DNA of 64,000 nt from Clostridium putrefaciens (GCF_900461105.1 NZ_UFWZ01000001.1:1860001-1924000); one strand, 5' to 3'; numbered from the stretch's first letter, positions 9,307 through 19,240 are shown. A program made the numbers and translations. The notes: generated by a model not told the origin, from the sequence alone.

Positions 9307-10570
9307 CTTTGATTTTATGCCAATATTCTTTAGATGCCCTCTCCATTTTATTATTACCATATTCGTAATAAACACTACCTTTAATATTCTTTGGTAGATA
9401 TTGTTGCTCAACATAATTATTTTTATAATTATGTGGATATTTATATCCCACTCCCCTATTTAAGTTTTTAGCGCCACTATAGTGGGCATCTTTTATATGA
9501 ATTGGAATATCTCCAACTTCTTTTTTTTCTAAATCATCAAGTGCTCTATCTATAGCAATTACTATAGAATTAGATTTAGGAGAAGTAGCTAATAACACAA
9601 CAGCTTCTGCTAAGGGTATCCTTGCCTCTGGAAATCCTAACATCATAGATGAATCCACACAGCTTTTAACCATGGTAATTGCATTAGGGTACGCAAGGCC
9701 TATATCCTCGCTTGCTATAACCAATATTCTTCTACATATAGATATTAAATCACCAGCTTTAATTAGTCTTGCTAAGTAGTGAAGTGACGCATCTACATCA
9801 CTTCCTCTTATAGATTTTTGAAAGGCACTTAAAATATCATAATGGCTATCTCCTAACATATCATAGGCTATAACCTTAGTCTGAGTACTATCTTTTGCTA
9901 TATCTAAATCTATAATTACACTATAATTTTCATTTGGTGGTGTTGAATATATTGCAATTTCCAAAGCATTTATAGCTTTTCTCACATCTCCATTAGAAGC
10001 ACTTACAATATATTCTTTTGCCTTTTGTTTTAACTCTATACTTATATTTTCCTCTTCTTTATTTATTATTTTTACGACCCTATCTATAGCTATCTCTACA
10101 TCTTCTTTTTCTACAGGCTTAAATTCAAATATGGTAGATCTGCTTAAAATAGCTTTAAATATATAATGATAAGGGTTTTCTGTGGTACTAGATATAAGTG
10201 TAATTCTCCCATCTTCTATAAATTCAAGTAAGGATTGTTGCTGTTTTTTATTAAAGTTTTGTATCTCATCTAAATAAAGAAGTATTCCATTTATACCTTC
10301 AAAAGTATCTAGAGTACTTACAATTTGTTGAATATCCTTCAAATTAGAATTTGTTGCATTAAGTTTATAAAACTTTTTATTACTCTTTTCAGCAATTATA
10401 TTAGCAACCGTAGTCTTACCTACCCCTGGTGGTCCATAAAATATCATATTAGTAATACGTCCACTCTTTAAAATCCTATCTAATATCTTACCATTTCCCA
10501 ATATATGTTTTTGACCTACCACTTCATTTAATTCATTAGGTCTTAATTTATCCGCTAAAGGTTTCCTCAT
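9284..10570 (-). CDS. rarA: Replication-associated recombination protein RarA
   Basis: AAA+ ATPase of the RarA/MgsA family, acting at stalled replication forks, 428 residues. Walker A GPPGVGKTTVANIIA lies near residue 40 and Walker B LLYLDEIQNF near 95. Sensor residues are in SSTTENPY and SRSTIFEF. The C-terminal tetramerisation domain (YLPKNIKGSVYYEYG) is complete. The start is ATG 10568-10570 (MRKPLADKLRP), placed by GAGAGTGA. Its 3' end contains the iscR promoter. Confidence 0.94.
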   Translation of the reverse strand: MRKPLADKLRPNELNEVVGQKHILGNGKILDRILKSGRITNMIFYGPPGVGKTTVANIIAEKSNKKFYKLNATNSNLKDIQQIVSTLDTFEGINGILLYLDEIQNFNKKQQQSLLEFIEDGRITLISSTTENPYHYIFKAILSRSTIFEFKPVEKEDVEIAIDRVVKIINKEEENISIELKQKAKEYIVSASNGDVRKAINALEIAIYSTPPNENYSVIIDLDIAKDSTQTKVIAYDMLGDSHYDILSAFQKSIRGSDVDASLHYLARLIKAGDLISICRRILVIASEDIGLAYPNAITMVKSCVDSSMMLGFPEARIPLAEAVVLLATSPKSNSIVIAIDRALDDLEKKEVGDIPIHIKDAHYSGAKNLNRGVGYKYPHNYKNNYVEQQYLPKNIKGSVYYEYGNNKMERASKEYWHKIKVDNSSLI

Positions 10571-10626
10571 ATTAATCACTCTCTCAATATAATAATTCAT
10601 ATTCTTTTATATTTATTTTACCATAA

Positions 10627-10668
10627 AGATAAAAGGATATCCTACATATCTAGGATATCCTTTTATCT
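10627..10668. terminator. Hairpin between arcC and rarA
   Basis: Perfect 16-bp inverted repeat (10627-10642 with 10653-10668, core AAAAGGATATCC) with a ten-base loop. The longer T run follows on the plus strand (GTTTTTT), while the minus side continues TTTATGG. It most likely ends arcC transcription but is better shaped as a bidirectional terminator. Confidence 0.7.
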
Positions 10669-10725
10669 GTTTTTTAAAATGTTACTATATCTTAATCATA
10701 TCTTTATTTAAAGCAGTTCAATTAA

Positions 10726-11661
10726 TTATAAACTAATAGAGGTTCCTGTAACACCTTTTAATCCTTCTTTTACTTTATTTAATGAAGTTATTACGGTTTC
10801 TCTATGCTCTTTAGATGCAGCGAACTTTATAGCTGCCCTAACTTTTGGCAACATAGAACCTGGGGCAAAGTGACCTTCCTCCATATATTTATTCATTAAT
10901 TCCACAGTTACTTTGTCTAAAGACTTTTCTTCTAGCTTTCCGTAATTTATATAAACCTTTTCTACCGCTGTTAAAATAAGAAGTTTATCTGCATCCAATA
11001 TTTCAGCTAACTTTTCTGATGCAAAATCTTTATCTATTACAGCATCTACGCCTTTAAGATATCCATCCTTTTCAATTACAGGTATTCCTCCTCCGCCTAC
11101 AGTAATTACTATATGACCTGCCTCCACTAGCGTTTTTATAGAGCTTTCTTCCACTATTCTAATAGGCAAAGGTGATGCCACAACTCTTCTCCACCCCCTG
11201 CCAGCATCTTCTTTAAATACATAGCCCTTTTCATCGCTAATCTTTTTTGCCTCTTCGTTTGTAAAAAATGAACCTATTGGTTTAGATGGATTATTAAAAT
11301 TTTCATCATTTTCATCAACTACCACTTCCGTAATTAGTGTAACTACATCTTTATTTATATTTCTTTTCATTAATTCAATCTTTATCGCTTGTTGAAGATG
11401 GTATCCTATGTATCCTTGACTCATAGCACCACATTCAGGAAAGGGCATAATTACATTTTTACTTGAAGATTCATATGTGGAAACTATTTGACCAACCTGT
11501 GGTCCATTTCCATGCGCTATTATAATATCATGACCTTCCTCTACTAAATCTACCAAATATTTTGCTGTATCCTTTGCTGTATTCAATTGACTATTTGCAG
11601 AAGTATCCTTTGGATTTGCTTGAAGAGCATTTCCTCCTAAAGCAATAACTATCTTACTCAT
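10726..11661 (-). CDS. arcC: Carbamate kinase
   Basis: Last enzyme of the arginine deiminase pathway: carbamoyl phosphate + ADP gives ATP, CO2 and ammonia. 311 residues, full length. Amino-acid kinase fold: IVIALGGNALQ at the N-terminus, AHGNGPQVGQI, ECGAMSQGYIGY, RRVVASPLP, VTVGGGGIPV and KVRAAIKFA near the end. Start ATG 11659-11661. It is separated from its partners argF and arcA by the transporter cluster at 11763-19705. A 100-base AT-rich gap precedes it with no clear terminator, so read-through from that cluster is possible. Confidence 0.95.
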   Translation of the reverse strand: MSKIVIALGGNALQANPKDTSANSQLNTAKDTAKYLVDLVEEGHDIIIAHGNGPQVGQIVSTYESSSKNVIMPFPECGAMSQGYIGYHLQQAIKIELMKRNINKDVVTLITEVVVDENDENFNNPSKPIGSFFTNEEAKKISDEKGYVFKEDAGRGWRRVVASPLPIRIVEESSIKTLVEAGHIVITVGGGGIPVIEKDGYLKGVDAVIDKDFASEKLAEILDADKLLILTAVEKVYINYGKLEEKSLDKVTVELMNKYMEEGHFAPGSMLPKVRAAIKFAASKEHRETVITSLNKVKEGLKGVTGTSISL

Positions 11662-11762
11662 TTATCCATCTCTCCTTACAGTCTTATTTTACACATAATA
11701 ATTATATCATCTTTATTATAATATATACATAAATTTGCAATAATTCTATAAAACTTTAGTAT

Positions 11763-12347
11763 TTACTTCAATATGATCTTTGCTTCTAAAAATCGTTGAA
11801 ATGCTGTAATAATTACTGATAATGAAAATATATCCGTTATAAGTACTAAGTTATGAGAGAAAATTATCATAAGTGAAAACATAATAAAGCCTTCAGTTCT
11901 TTCTGCAAAGCCTGCTTGATAATAAAAGGACTTCATGCCTTTTTTCTCTGTTAATGCTGCAACAGTTAAAAATAAAGTCATAGAAATCAAAATACATATA
12001 GTAAGAATTAAAAGATGTATTATATCTTTAGGAAATTTTATAGCAAGGGTTAAAATTATACCCATTTCAACCATCCTATCAAAAGTTATATCCATTAGGG
12101 TTCCAATTGATGTTGTGGTTCCTTTCTTTCTTGCCATAGCACCATCTACTGCATCCAAGAATCCCGAAAGCCATAATGCAAAAAGAGCTACTATAGGCAA
12201 ATCAAAATATATAAATACAGACGAAGCTATTCCAATACCAAAAGCTATTAAAGTTATATTATTAGGAGTTAAGTTTATATTTAATAAAAACTTAGCTACT
12301 AAATTTATTAATGGATTCACATATTTCCTTCCATATGTATCAAGCAT
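11763..12347 (-). CDS. CDP-alcohol phosphatidyltransferase family (YnjF-like)
   Basis: Integral membrane enzyme of 194 residues. The complete CDP-alcohol phosphotransferase signature D-x2-D-G-x2-A-R-x8-G-x3-D-x3-D is present (DAVDGAMARKK through GTLMDITFD, about residues 65-90), so it should be active, attaching an alcohol to a CDP-activated lipid. Five to six hydrophobic segments are visible. The acceptor is unknown; PgsA, PssA and inositol-phosphate types share the motif. It ends a cluster that matches E. coli ydjXYZ-ynjBCDEF, where ynjF is the same family. It follows the ABC ATPase by nine bases. Confidence 0.85.
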   Translation of the reverse strand: MLDTYGRKYVNPLINLVAKFLLNINLTPNNITLIAFGIGIASSVFIYFDLPIVALFALWLSGFLDAVDGAMARKKGTTTSIGTLMDITFDRMVEMGIILTLAIKFPKDIIHLLILTICILISMTLFLTVAALTEKKGMKSFYYQAGFAERTEGFIMFSLMIIFSHNLVLITDIFSLSVIITAFQRFLEAKIILK

Positions 12348-12356
12348 GTTTTCCTC

Positions 12357-13490
12357 CTAATTAATAATATTTATTTTATTAAAATTATATCCTAATATAG
12401 CTTTTTCACCAACTAAAAATATCACATCTTTATTATAATTTTGTAATACCATAACACTACAATCTTTAGAAATTTTTATACTTAATTTTAAGAATCCTTG
12501 TATATACGATACATTTTCTATCTTACCTTTAATCCATCCATAATCTTTTTTTAACAATAGATCTTGTGGAAAGCATTTATATACCACACACCCTTCTGGT
12601 TTTATAGCTAAGTATATTCCTTTATAATTAATATCCCCATTTCCCATAGGAGTATTACTCTCATAATCCTTTTCTATTTTAGATTTAACTTCACCTAAAC
12701 CTAATATAAAATCTTTACCATAAAACAGATTATCTTTTATATCACCATAAAATATATTATTAATTCCTAAAAACTCTGCTACAAATGAACTCTTAGGATT
12801 TTCATATAAATCTTTAGGACTTCCTATTTGAATTATTTTGCCTTCATTCATTATAGCCATTTTATCAAACAGAAAAAACGCCTCTTCTTTATCGTGTGTT
12901 ACAAATATAGTAGTTATCTTATGTTTACTATGTAACCTTTTAGTGAATTCTCTCATATCTTCTCTAAGCTTTGGATCTAGTGCACTAAAAGGTTCATCCA
13001 TCAGAAGAAGCTTTGGGCTACATACAAGCGCCCTTGCTATAGCACCTCTTTGTTTTTGTCCTCCACTTAATTGATCTGGATATCTTTTTTCCATACCATC
13101 TAGGTTTACTATATTCAATATCTCTCTAATTTTAATCCTCCTATGTTCTTTAGGAACCTTTCTCATCTTTAATCCAAATCCCACATTTTCCTCCAAGGTC
13201 ATATGTGGAAAAAGTAGGGATTCCTGAAAAACCATGGCAAGATTTCTTTTTTCCGTAGGAGTACTTACTATGTTTTCTTCCCCAATATATATATCTCCAC
13301 TATTTAATTCTAAAAGTCCTGCTATAAGATTTAGCATAGTACTTTTACCACAACCTGACGGTCCAAGTAATCCAAAAAATTCTCCTTCATTAATCTCTAA
13401 CCTAGGTATATTTAGATTAAATGATCTTGCGTTTGAAGTTTTATTACTCAAATATGTTTTTTGTATATTTATTATCTTTACATTGTTCAT
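12357..13490 (-). CDS. ABC transporter ATP-binding protein (PotA/FbpC/YnjD type)
   Basis: Cytoplasmic ATPase of an importer, 377 residues. Walker A GPSGCGKST near residue 43, Q-loop MVFQESLLFPH, signature LSGGQKQRGAIARAL, Walker B KLLLMDEPFSALD and the H-loop FVTHDKEEAF are all intact. Residues about 240-377 form a regulatory domain of the TOBE type (LAIKPEGCVVYK). Relatives serve polyamine, iron(III), thiamine and sulfate importers, so the substrate cannot be named. It lies directly downstream of both permeases and the binding protein. Confidence 0.92.
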   Translation of the reverse strand: MNNVKIINIQKTYLSNKTSNARSFNLNIPRLEINEGEFFGLLGPSGCGKSTMLNLIAGLLELNSGDIYIGEENIVSTPTEKRNLAMVFQESLLFPHMTLEENVGFGLKMRKVPKEHRRIKIREILNIVNLDGMEKRYPDQLSGGQKQRGAIARALVCSPKLLLMDEPFSALDPKLREDMREFTKRLHSKHKITTIFVTHDKEEAFFLFDKMAIMNEGKIIQIGSPKDLYENPKSSFVAEFLGINNIFYGDIKDNLFYGKDFILGLGEVKSKIEKDYESNTPMGNGDINYKGIYLAIKPEGCVVYKCFPQDLLLKKDYGWIKGKIENVSYIQGFLKLSIKISKDCSVMVLQNYNKDVIFLVGEKAILGYNFNKINIIN

Positions 13491-13558
13491 AATACTTTTT
13501 ATTACGAATTATATAACTAATTCTTAATAAAATTCCTCCAATCCTATTTGTTTTATTG

Positions 13559-14350
13559 TTATCTATAATGCCTTTTTATAAATGAATCTAAAATCCAAAG
13601 TGAAATAAATGATAACAATGCAAATAATATAGAATATGCAGCACCAATAGACTTATCACCCCCACTTATAAATGGAAACATAAATATAGGAAGTGTCAAT
13701 ATCTCTCCACCACCTATAAACAAAGTTGTTATATATTGATTTAAAGATATAAGTAAAGTCAAACTAGAACCAGCTATAATTCCTGGTAATATAAATGGAA
13801 GTGTTACATTCAAAAATCTTTTAAATGGGCTTGCACCAATAACCTTGGCTGCATCCTCCCATTTAAAACCTAGGTTTTTATAACTAATCTCCAATGCCAT
13901 AATCATATATGGCAAGGTTGACATAATATGAACTAATATTACTCCTACTGTATTTTCAGTAAGTCCGAACCCTATAAATGTTTTATGAATTCCCATAAGT
14001 ATAGTTAATGGAGGAATTATTATAGGCACTATAAGTATAAATTTCATCAGTTTTTTAACCTTAAATTCATATCTAGCCAATGCGTCTGCTGCTGGTATTC
14101 CGATAATAATGTTTATAATATTTACTATAATAGCTATAACAAAACTGTTTTTTATAGCTATTATAGTTCCTGAGTATCCTGAAAATACATATTTCCACGG
14201 TCTTATATTAAACTCTACTGGCCATAAATCTGGCCACCTCCAAAAAGATGAGAAACTTACTATAAAAAGCAATACTATCGGCATAATGGCTATTAATATA
14301 ATTGATAAAATAATAAATAACACTAAAATATTAAAAATCTTTTTTTTCAT
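13559..14350 (-). CDS. ABC transporter permease, second subunit
   Basis: Inner-membrane permease of 263 residues with six predicted segments. The EAA-type loop that docks on the ATPase reads YKNLGFKWEDAAKVIGASPFKRFLNVTLPFILPGI. Family: PotC/FbpB-like binding-protein-dependent permease. It begins two bases after the first permease ends, so the pair are translated together and probably form a heterodimer. In E. coli YnjC the two halves are, as I recall, fused in one chain; here they are separate genes. Confidence 0.88.
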   Translation of the reverse strand: MKKKIFNILVLFIILSIILIAIMPIVLLFIVSFSSFWRWPDLWPVEFNIRPWKYVFSGYSGTIIAIKNSFVIAIIVNIINIIIGIPAADALARYEFKVKKLMKFILIVPIIIPPLTILMGIHKTFIGFGLTENTVGVILVHIMSTLPYMIMALEISYKNLGFKWEDAAKVIGASPFKRFLNVTLPFILPGIIAGSSLTLLISLNQYITTLFIGGGEILTLPIFMFPFISGGDKSIGAAYSILFALLSFISLWILDSFIKRHYR

Positions 14351-14352
14351 AA

Positions 14353-15237
14353 CTAATTATTATCCACCTTACTTTTGTGCTTTTTATTAAAAAAGTAATA
14401 AAGAGCACTAATAAACATTATAAATATAAATATTATTATATTTACACCTAAAGCTATAGGTCTGTCAGAAAAGTCTCCCTTCATATACAATTCATAGGAA
14501 TAAATCCCTAATGTTTTAGGATATGTCATTCCTAATAAATAGGGAACTTCAAAAGCTGAAAAAATAAAGGTAAATACTATAAATGTTGAAGTTCTAAGTG
14601 GCTCTATTAGCATAGGCCAAACTACTTCACTAAAAGTCTTAAAGATATTTGCTCCAAATACCCTTGCCACTTGTATCCAATTATCCTGTACTTTTAAAAG
14701 TACAGGATAAAGCATAAGTACTATAAAAGGCGTCGTCTTCCAAACATATGCGATTATTATTCCAATTGAATTTTTATCGTTAACTAATATTGGGAATTCA
14801 GACATATCACCTATAAGTCCAAGATTATAGCATAATATAGATACCCATCCGCTCTGAGTTAAGAATAAAAACATAGCATAAGCACAAGTTAAATAAGAAA
14901 ACAACATAGGTATTTGCAAAAGTCTCCATAATAATATAGATTGTTTTCTCTTTTTTTCACTTATTAATAAAAATAATAGTAAAGTTATAAGAATACCTAA
15001 AATTGCAGATATTATTGTACTTACAACTGAAATTTTAATAGTAGCAATAAAAGAATCCCAAAAGGATTCTGACTTAAATAGCTTTTTATATACTGAAAAT
15101 GAAATACCTTTATTTCCATTAGTGTTTAAAATAAAAATACTTTGAAATATACCTTGAAATATACCTCCTACCATTAATGCAGCTACTAATATAAAAGATG
15201 GCAATACTAATATATAAGGTTTAGTTTTTTGCCACAT
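14353..15237 (-). CDS. ABC transporter permease, first subunit
   Basis: Inner-membrane permease of 294 residues, six hydrophobic segments. The ATPase-docking loop reads QVARVFGANIFKTFSEVVWPMLIEPLRTS. Its first 17 bases overlap the 3' end of the binding-protein gene, a sign of translational coupling. Members of this family import small solutes delivered by a periplasmic or lipoprotein receptor. Confidence 0.88.
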   Translation of the reverse strand: MWQKTKPYILVLPSFILVAALMVGGIFQGIFQSIFILNTNGNKGISFSVYKKLFKSESFWDSFIATIKISVVSTIISAILGILITLLLFLLISEKKRKQSILLWRLLQIPMLFSYLTCAYAMFLFLTQSGWVSILCYNLGLIGDMSEFPILVNDKNSIGIIIAYVWKTTPFIVLMLYPVLLKVQDNWIQVARVFGANIFKTFSEVVWPMLIEPLRTSTFIVFTFIFSAFEVPYLLGMTYPKTLGIYSYELYMKGDFSDRPIALGVNIIIFIFIMFISALYYFFNKKHKSKVDNN

Positions 15238-16465
15238 TTTCCATCCAATACTTTTCTATTATATCTATATAGGAAGATGATATTTCAGATACCCTATGTT
15301 TTTCTAGTTCTTCTGAAGAAAGGGTCCCTTCTCCTCTATCTATATCATTTAATTCTTTCTTTTCTTCTGTAGATAGCTTATCTGAACTTATAATTGTTCC
15401 ATCTCCCCATATATCAGGACTCATCTTTTTAAATTGAGCCTCTTTTGAAATCATAAAGTCTATAACCACCATAGCCGCATCTTTATTTGGTGCATTAAAA
15501 GGTATTGTTAAATAGTGGGTATTGGAAAGCGTCCCCTTATCTAGCACAAAGCTTCTGGTGCTTTTAGGAAATGCACCTTCTTTTATTTTATTAGCTGCAT
15601 GTATTGGATTATATGACATAGTCATCCATATCTCTCCATTAGAATATAATTGATCAAGCTTTGAAGAGCTTTCTGGATAGGTATTACCTTCTCTCCATAA
15701 ATAAGGCTTTATTTCATTTAAATAATTCCATAAAGACTCTGAATCCTTAGAAAATTTCTCTTCGTTTAGTTTGGGAGAAAAAGCTTCATACCCTCCACTA
15801 GTTTCTAAAAGTGTTTGGCGTACAAAAGCGCTTCCAGTAAAATCTGGTGGTGCAGGATAAGTAAACTTTCCAGGGTTCTCTTTAACCCAAAGCTTGAATT
15901 CCTCCATAGATCTTGGTGGATTCTTAACCTTCTCAGTATCATATATAAATACAAATTGTGCTTTTCCAAAAGGAGCCTCTAATCCTTCAGTATCCTCACC
16001 AAAGTCGGTAGTAATGTCTTTTGCATCTTTATCTACATACTTATTGTAATTAGGAAGTTTATCTACAAAGCTTCCTAAAAGCAGTGAATTATCTTTAACC
16101 ATTTTAAAGTTTTCTCCATTAAGCCAGCATATATCCATTGTCCCAGAATTCTTATTAACATCCTTTTCTGTCATAAGTTTATTTGTCATATCCTTTGCAT
16201 CATTAATTGGTACCCTATTTAAGTCAATATCAAATTTATCCTTTAATTGCGGCTTAACCCATAAATCCATATACTTATTTGTGCTTTCACTTCCTCCCCA
16301 CATATATATATTAACCTTTTTGCCCTTACTATCAGTTAAGATACTCTCCCAGCTAGACTCTTTTAAGTCATTATTATTTGCATCTTTATTTCTATTTCCT
16401 CCACAGGAAATTAGTACTAATGATAGAATCACTATTAGTATACCTACTCCTAATTTTTTAAACAT
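15221..16465 (-). CDS. ABC transporter solute-binding lipoprotein (YnjB-like)
   Basis: Membrane-anchored substrate receptor, 414 residues. A lipoprotein signal peptide ends in the lipobox LISC at residues 18-21. The mature protein shows the extracellular solute-binding family fold (VNIYMWGGSESTNKYMD near residue 50, WMTMSYNP near 280). The arrangement and the WGGS start resemble E. coli YnjB. Ligand unknown: polyamine, iron and phosphonate binders share this superfamily. It leads the importer genes and lies about 80 bases downstream of a TVP38 gene. Confidence 0.86.
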   Translation of the reverse strand: MFKKLGVGILIVILSLVLISCGGNRNKDANNNDLKESSWESILTDSKGKKVNIYMWGGSESTNKYMDLWVKPQLKDKFDIDLNRVPINDAKDMTNKLMTEKDVNKNSGTMDICWLNGENFKMVKDNSLLLGSFVDKLPNYNKYVDKDAKDITTDFGEDTEGLEAPFGKAQFVFIYDTEKVKNPPRSMEEFKLWVKENPGKFTYPAPPDFTGSAFVRQTLLETSGGYEAFSPKLNEEKFSKDSESLWNYLNEIKPYLWREGNTYPESSSKLDQLYSNGEIWMTMSYNPIHAANKIKEGAFPKSTRSFVLDKGTLSNTHYLTIPFNAPNKDAAMVVIDFMISKEAQFKKMSPDIWGDGTIISSDKLSTEEKKELNDIDRGEGTLSSEELEKHRVSEISSSYIDIIEKYWMENVAKN

Positions 16466-16549
16466 ATTTTATTCTCTCCTTATTTAAATCTACCCATATT
16501 TCATTATTTTAATTACTTGTATTTTTACACTTTAAATATCATTTTAATA

Positions 16550-17224
16550 TTATTCTTTCGTAACTTGTTTTAATTTTTTTAGAAATAATTTGTCCTTTAA
16601 TATAAATGAAATGGCAAAAAGCAATATTAAAAAACAAATTGATGCGTAAAATGATTTTGATCCTATTGTTTCAGATTTATCTCCTAAATTAGTATAAACT
16701 AATATTCCAGGTATAATTCCTATTAGACTTGCCAAGATAAAATCTTTAAATTTAATTTTAGAAATCCCTGCACTATAGCTTATTACATCAAATGGGAATA
16801 ATGGTATCATCCTCAAAATTAAAATTAGAATAAATCCATTTTTTTCTAACGAATCTTCAAAGTGAGCTAACTTATGTTTTGTAATCTTTCTTATAAAGTC
16901 TCTTCCTAAAAACCTAGCTAGATAAAAGGATAGGGAAGCTCCCATCACTGCACCAATAAGAGTGTAAATACTGCCTCTAATTAGTCCAAATGCTAAACCT
17001 CCACCTATAGCTAATATTGAGTCTGGAAATAAAGTAAGTGGTACAAATGTGAACATAATTATGTATAGTATAGGTGCCATATTACCGTAGTTCAATAAGT
17101 ATGTTTTTAAATCCATAGATGAAAAAGTTTTAAACCTATTTAAATTATATAAAAAATAAACAGCTACTACAATTAAGATTACACTTAAAATATATTTTAA
17201 AACCTTAATATAATATTTTTTCAT
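16550..17224 (-). CDS. TVP38/TMEM64 family membrane protein (YdjZ-like)
   Basis: 224-residue DedA-superfamily (VTT domain) membrane protein. Diagnostic stretches are GGGLAFGLIRGSIYTLIGAVMGASLSFYLARFLGRDF (quoted in part: GAVMGASLSFYLARFLGRD) and RMIPLFPFDVISYSAG. Relatives act in lipid or polyprenyl-phosphate traffic; the role here is unknown. It is one of two TVP38 genes flanking the Fe-S protein gene, 11 bases downstream of it, exactly as ydjX and ydjZ flank ydjY in E. coli. Confidence 0.87.
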   Translation of the reverse strand: MKKYYIKVLKYILSVILIVVAVYFLYNLNRFKTFSSMDLKTYLLNYGNMAPILYIIMFTFVPLTLFPDSILAIGGGLAFGLIRGSIYTLIGAVMGASLSFYLARFLGRDFIRKITKHKLAHFEDSLEKNGFILILILRMIPLFPFDVISYSAGISKIKFKDFILASLIGIIPGILVYTNLGDKSETIGSKSFYASICFLILLFAISFILKDKLFLKKLKQVTKE

Positions 17225-17235
17225 AAAACCACCTT

Positions 17236-18384
17236 TTACTTCATTTTATTTATTATCTTCTTCAATTCATATCTATTCTTCCATTTAGTTATAGAACCCT
17301 TATTAACCTGTATAAAGTTTTTATTTTTTATAACCTCCTCATTAAAAAGTAAATCTAATATGTGAATAGACCTTCCTCCACCTATGTTCATTGCTTCTAC
17401 ACAACTTTGACAGTAAGATACAATATATTCTCCTTTAGCTTCTTTTGCCCTCTTATTCATTTGTTCTAAGGCAACATGATTATTTGTTACTGCTATCATA
17501 CCTCCAAACCCACAACATACTGTGTTGCTTTTAGAAAACTTAAATTCTTTACTTTTAATCCCTAGTTGATCCAATATGCTTCTTATAGAATTATGTATAC
17601 CCTCTTCTTCTCTTATAGAACAAGGGTCATGAATATAAAATATCTCATCTATCCCTTTATATATTCCTTTAAGGTGCTGCGGCACTCCAATTTCTGCTAT
17701 AATGTTCCAAAGAGAGCTTACTTTTATATTTGTTAAGTTCTTATTTAATGTTATAAAACAATTCTCACAGGCAACCACTACTTCCTCAGCACCCATGTCT
17801 CTTAAGTCTTCATCTAAAGAATTAAAGTATTTTTTAAATCCATCAGTATCTCCCATATCATAAGTAGGTTTCCCACAACACTTTAAGATTATATCTGTGT
17901 TTTTAAAGTTCTCCTTTAAGTTTTGGTATGTTTTTTCAACAAGATTAGGACTGTATGAAGATAAACTACATCCGGGTAAAAATACTCTTTTCTTCTGCTT
18001 TGTTAATACCTCTTTTGTGGATCTATTATATGTTGTAAACATTTTAGAAAAACTGCTTTTTTGATGATATTTTACAACTTTATATCCTGATGGTCTTAGT
18101 CTTTTATTGCCTTTCAGTATCTCTTTTCTCATGTCATAAAATAACTCTTTAAAATTTATATTTTCAGGGCATACCTTACTACACCACCCACACATTGCAC
18201 AAGAATAAGGCATTATAATTTCAACTTCATTGTTTTGACTAAGTTTACCTAAGAGTTCTTTAGGTGAACTACAAAATGCTTTTAGCATAGGGCAGTTAGT
18301 CATACAAGCTTTGCAGTCAGTACAATTTTGAAAACTCTTTTCTATGTCCTTTTGCAACTCTTTTGATAAATAAATATGGCCCAT
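17236..18384 (-). CDS. (Fe-S)-binding protein with CCG domains (GlpC/HdrD-like)
   Basis: 382 residues from ATG 18382-18384 (MGHIYLSKELQKD), behind GGAGG; the longer upstream reading has no SD. Two ferredoxin-type motifs, CTDCKACMTNCP and CAMCGWCSKVCP, lie within the first 85 residues and should bind two [4Fe-4S] clusters. Two CCG-type segments follow (KCCGKPTYDMGD and VCCGFGGMIAVTN). This is the layout of GlpC and heterodisulfide reductase subunits that pass electrons at the membrane. It sits between two TVP38 genes, at the ydjY position of the E. coli block, but is larger than I recall YdjY to be. Confidence 0.88.
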   Translation of the reverse strand: MGHIYLSKELQKDIEKSFQNCTDCKACMTNCPMLKAFCSSPKELLGKLSQNNEVEIIMPYSCAMCGWCSKVCPENINFKELFYDMRKEILKGNKRLRPSGYKVVKYHQKSSFSKMFTTYNRSTKEVLTKQKKRVFLPGCSLSSYSPNLVEKTYQNLKENFKNTDIILKCCGKPTYDMGDTDGFKKYFNSLDEDLRDMGAEEVVVACENCFITLNKNLTNIKVSSLWNIIAEIGVPQHLKGIYKGIDEIFYIHDPCSIREEEGIHNSIRSILDQLGIKSKEFKFSKSNTVCCGFGGMIAVTNNHVALEQMNKRAKEAKGEYIVSYCQSCVEAMNIGGGRSIHILDLLFNEEVIKNKNFIQVNKGSITKWKNRYELKKIINKMK

Positions 18385-18433
18385 AAAACCCCTCCGTAAA
18401 ACAAAAAAATAATATATGTTATATTTTAAACTA

Positions 18434-19129
18434 TTATATTTTTTGAGGCAGCTTATTTTTTTCATTCCATACTCTCTTAATTAGATAAATTAAAACTGAC
18501 AGAGCAAACAAAATAAGTAATCCAAATACAAGTTTTTTAGTTCCACCAACTAGCATACCACCAACATAAGAATATATTATAGTTGCTGGTAATTGTCCAA
18601 TTCCTGTAGCCCAAAAAAATGACCAAAACCCCATTGATGTAAGCCCAGCTGCATAGCTTACTAGATCAAAAGAAATAAAAGGTAAAAGTCTGGCTATCAA
18701 TACTGCATACTTGCCATGCCTTTCAAAAAAATCATCTACACTTTCAAGTGCAAATTTGCTAGTCATCTTTTCTACTGCTTTTCTTCCTAGCAATTTGCTA
18801 ATATAAAAACATAGTATAGCGCCTACCATAGCACTAACAAAGGATAATATTGCTCCTTGCCACCAACCAAATAGACCTGCATTAGCAAAAGTTATTATGA
18901 ATGCTGGTAAAGGTGCTGCTATAGATTGAAGTATCATTAATGAAAACGAAATAATTGGAGCCCATATTCCAAAAGATAATATGTAATCTTTTGCCGACTC
19001 TACATTAAGCTTCAATAATACACTTACCATATCATCTATGGTGTTTTTAATGTCAGGGACTAAAAAATATAAAGATAGAATCGCTAATACTACTAGAACT
19101 TTTATTATATATCCTTTTTTTTTATTCAA
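18434..19129 (-). CDS. TVP38/TMEM64 family membrane protein (YdjX-like)
   Basis: 231-residue VTT-domain membrane protein. FANAGLFGWWQGAILSFVSAMVGAILCFYISKLLGR (quoted in part: GAILCFYISKLLGR) and RLLPFISFDLVSYAAG match the second TVP38 protein at 16550-17224, so the two are paralogues. Five to six hydrophobic segments, no signal for export. The start is TTG 19127-19129 behind GGGGGAA. The Fe-S gene follows after about 50 bases. Confidence 0.86.
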   Translation of the reverse strand: MNKKKGYIIKVLVVLAILSLYFLVPDIKNTIDDMVSVLLKLNVESAKDYILSFGIWAPIISFSLMILQSIAAPLPAFIITFANAGLFGWWQGAILSFVSAMVGAILCFYISKLLGRKAVEKMTSKFALESVDDFFERHGKYAVLIARLLPFISFDLVSYAAGLTSMGFWSFFWATGIGQLPATIIYSYVGGMLVGGTKKLVFGLLILFALSVLIYLIKRVWNEKNKLPQKI

Positions 19130-19171
19130 AACATTCCCCCGCCTTTTTTATTTTATAAAAAAATATAAAAA

Positions 19172-19216
19172 TAAAGAGAAAAGCACAGTTTGTTTTTAAT
19201 TGTTACTTTCTCTTTA
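19172..19216 (-). terminator. Stem-loop between rhodanese and TVP38 genes
   Basis: TAAAGAGAAAG pairs with CTTTTCTCTTTA (19206-19216 with 19172-19183) around a 22-base loop, and the minus transcript then enters a T-rich tract. It is a plausible attenuator that lowers transcription of the downstream TVP38-ABC genes relative to the rhodanese gene. Confidence 0.5.
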
Positions 19217-19240
19217 CTTTTTTAATTTGTACTCTATGTT

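Noticed and set aside
11935-12360. 141-codon plus-strand ORF opposite the CDP-alcohol transferase
   Set aside because: The minus strand carries the complete catalytic signature; the plus frame resembles nothing and lacks an SD.
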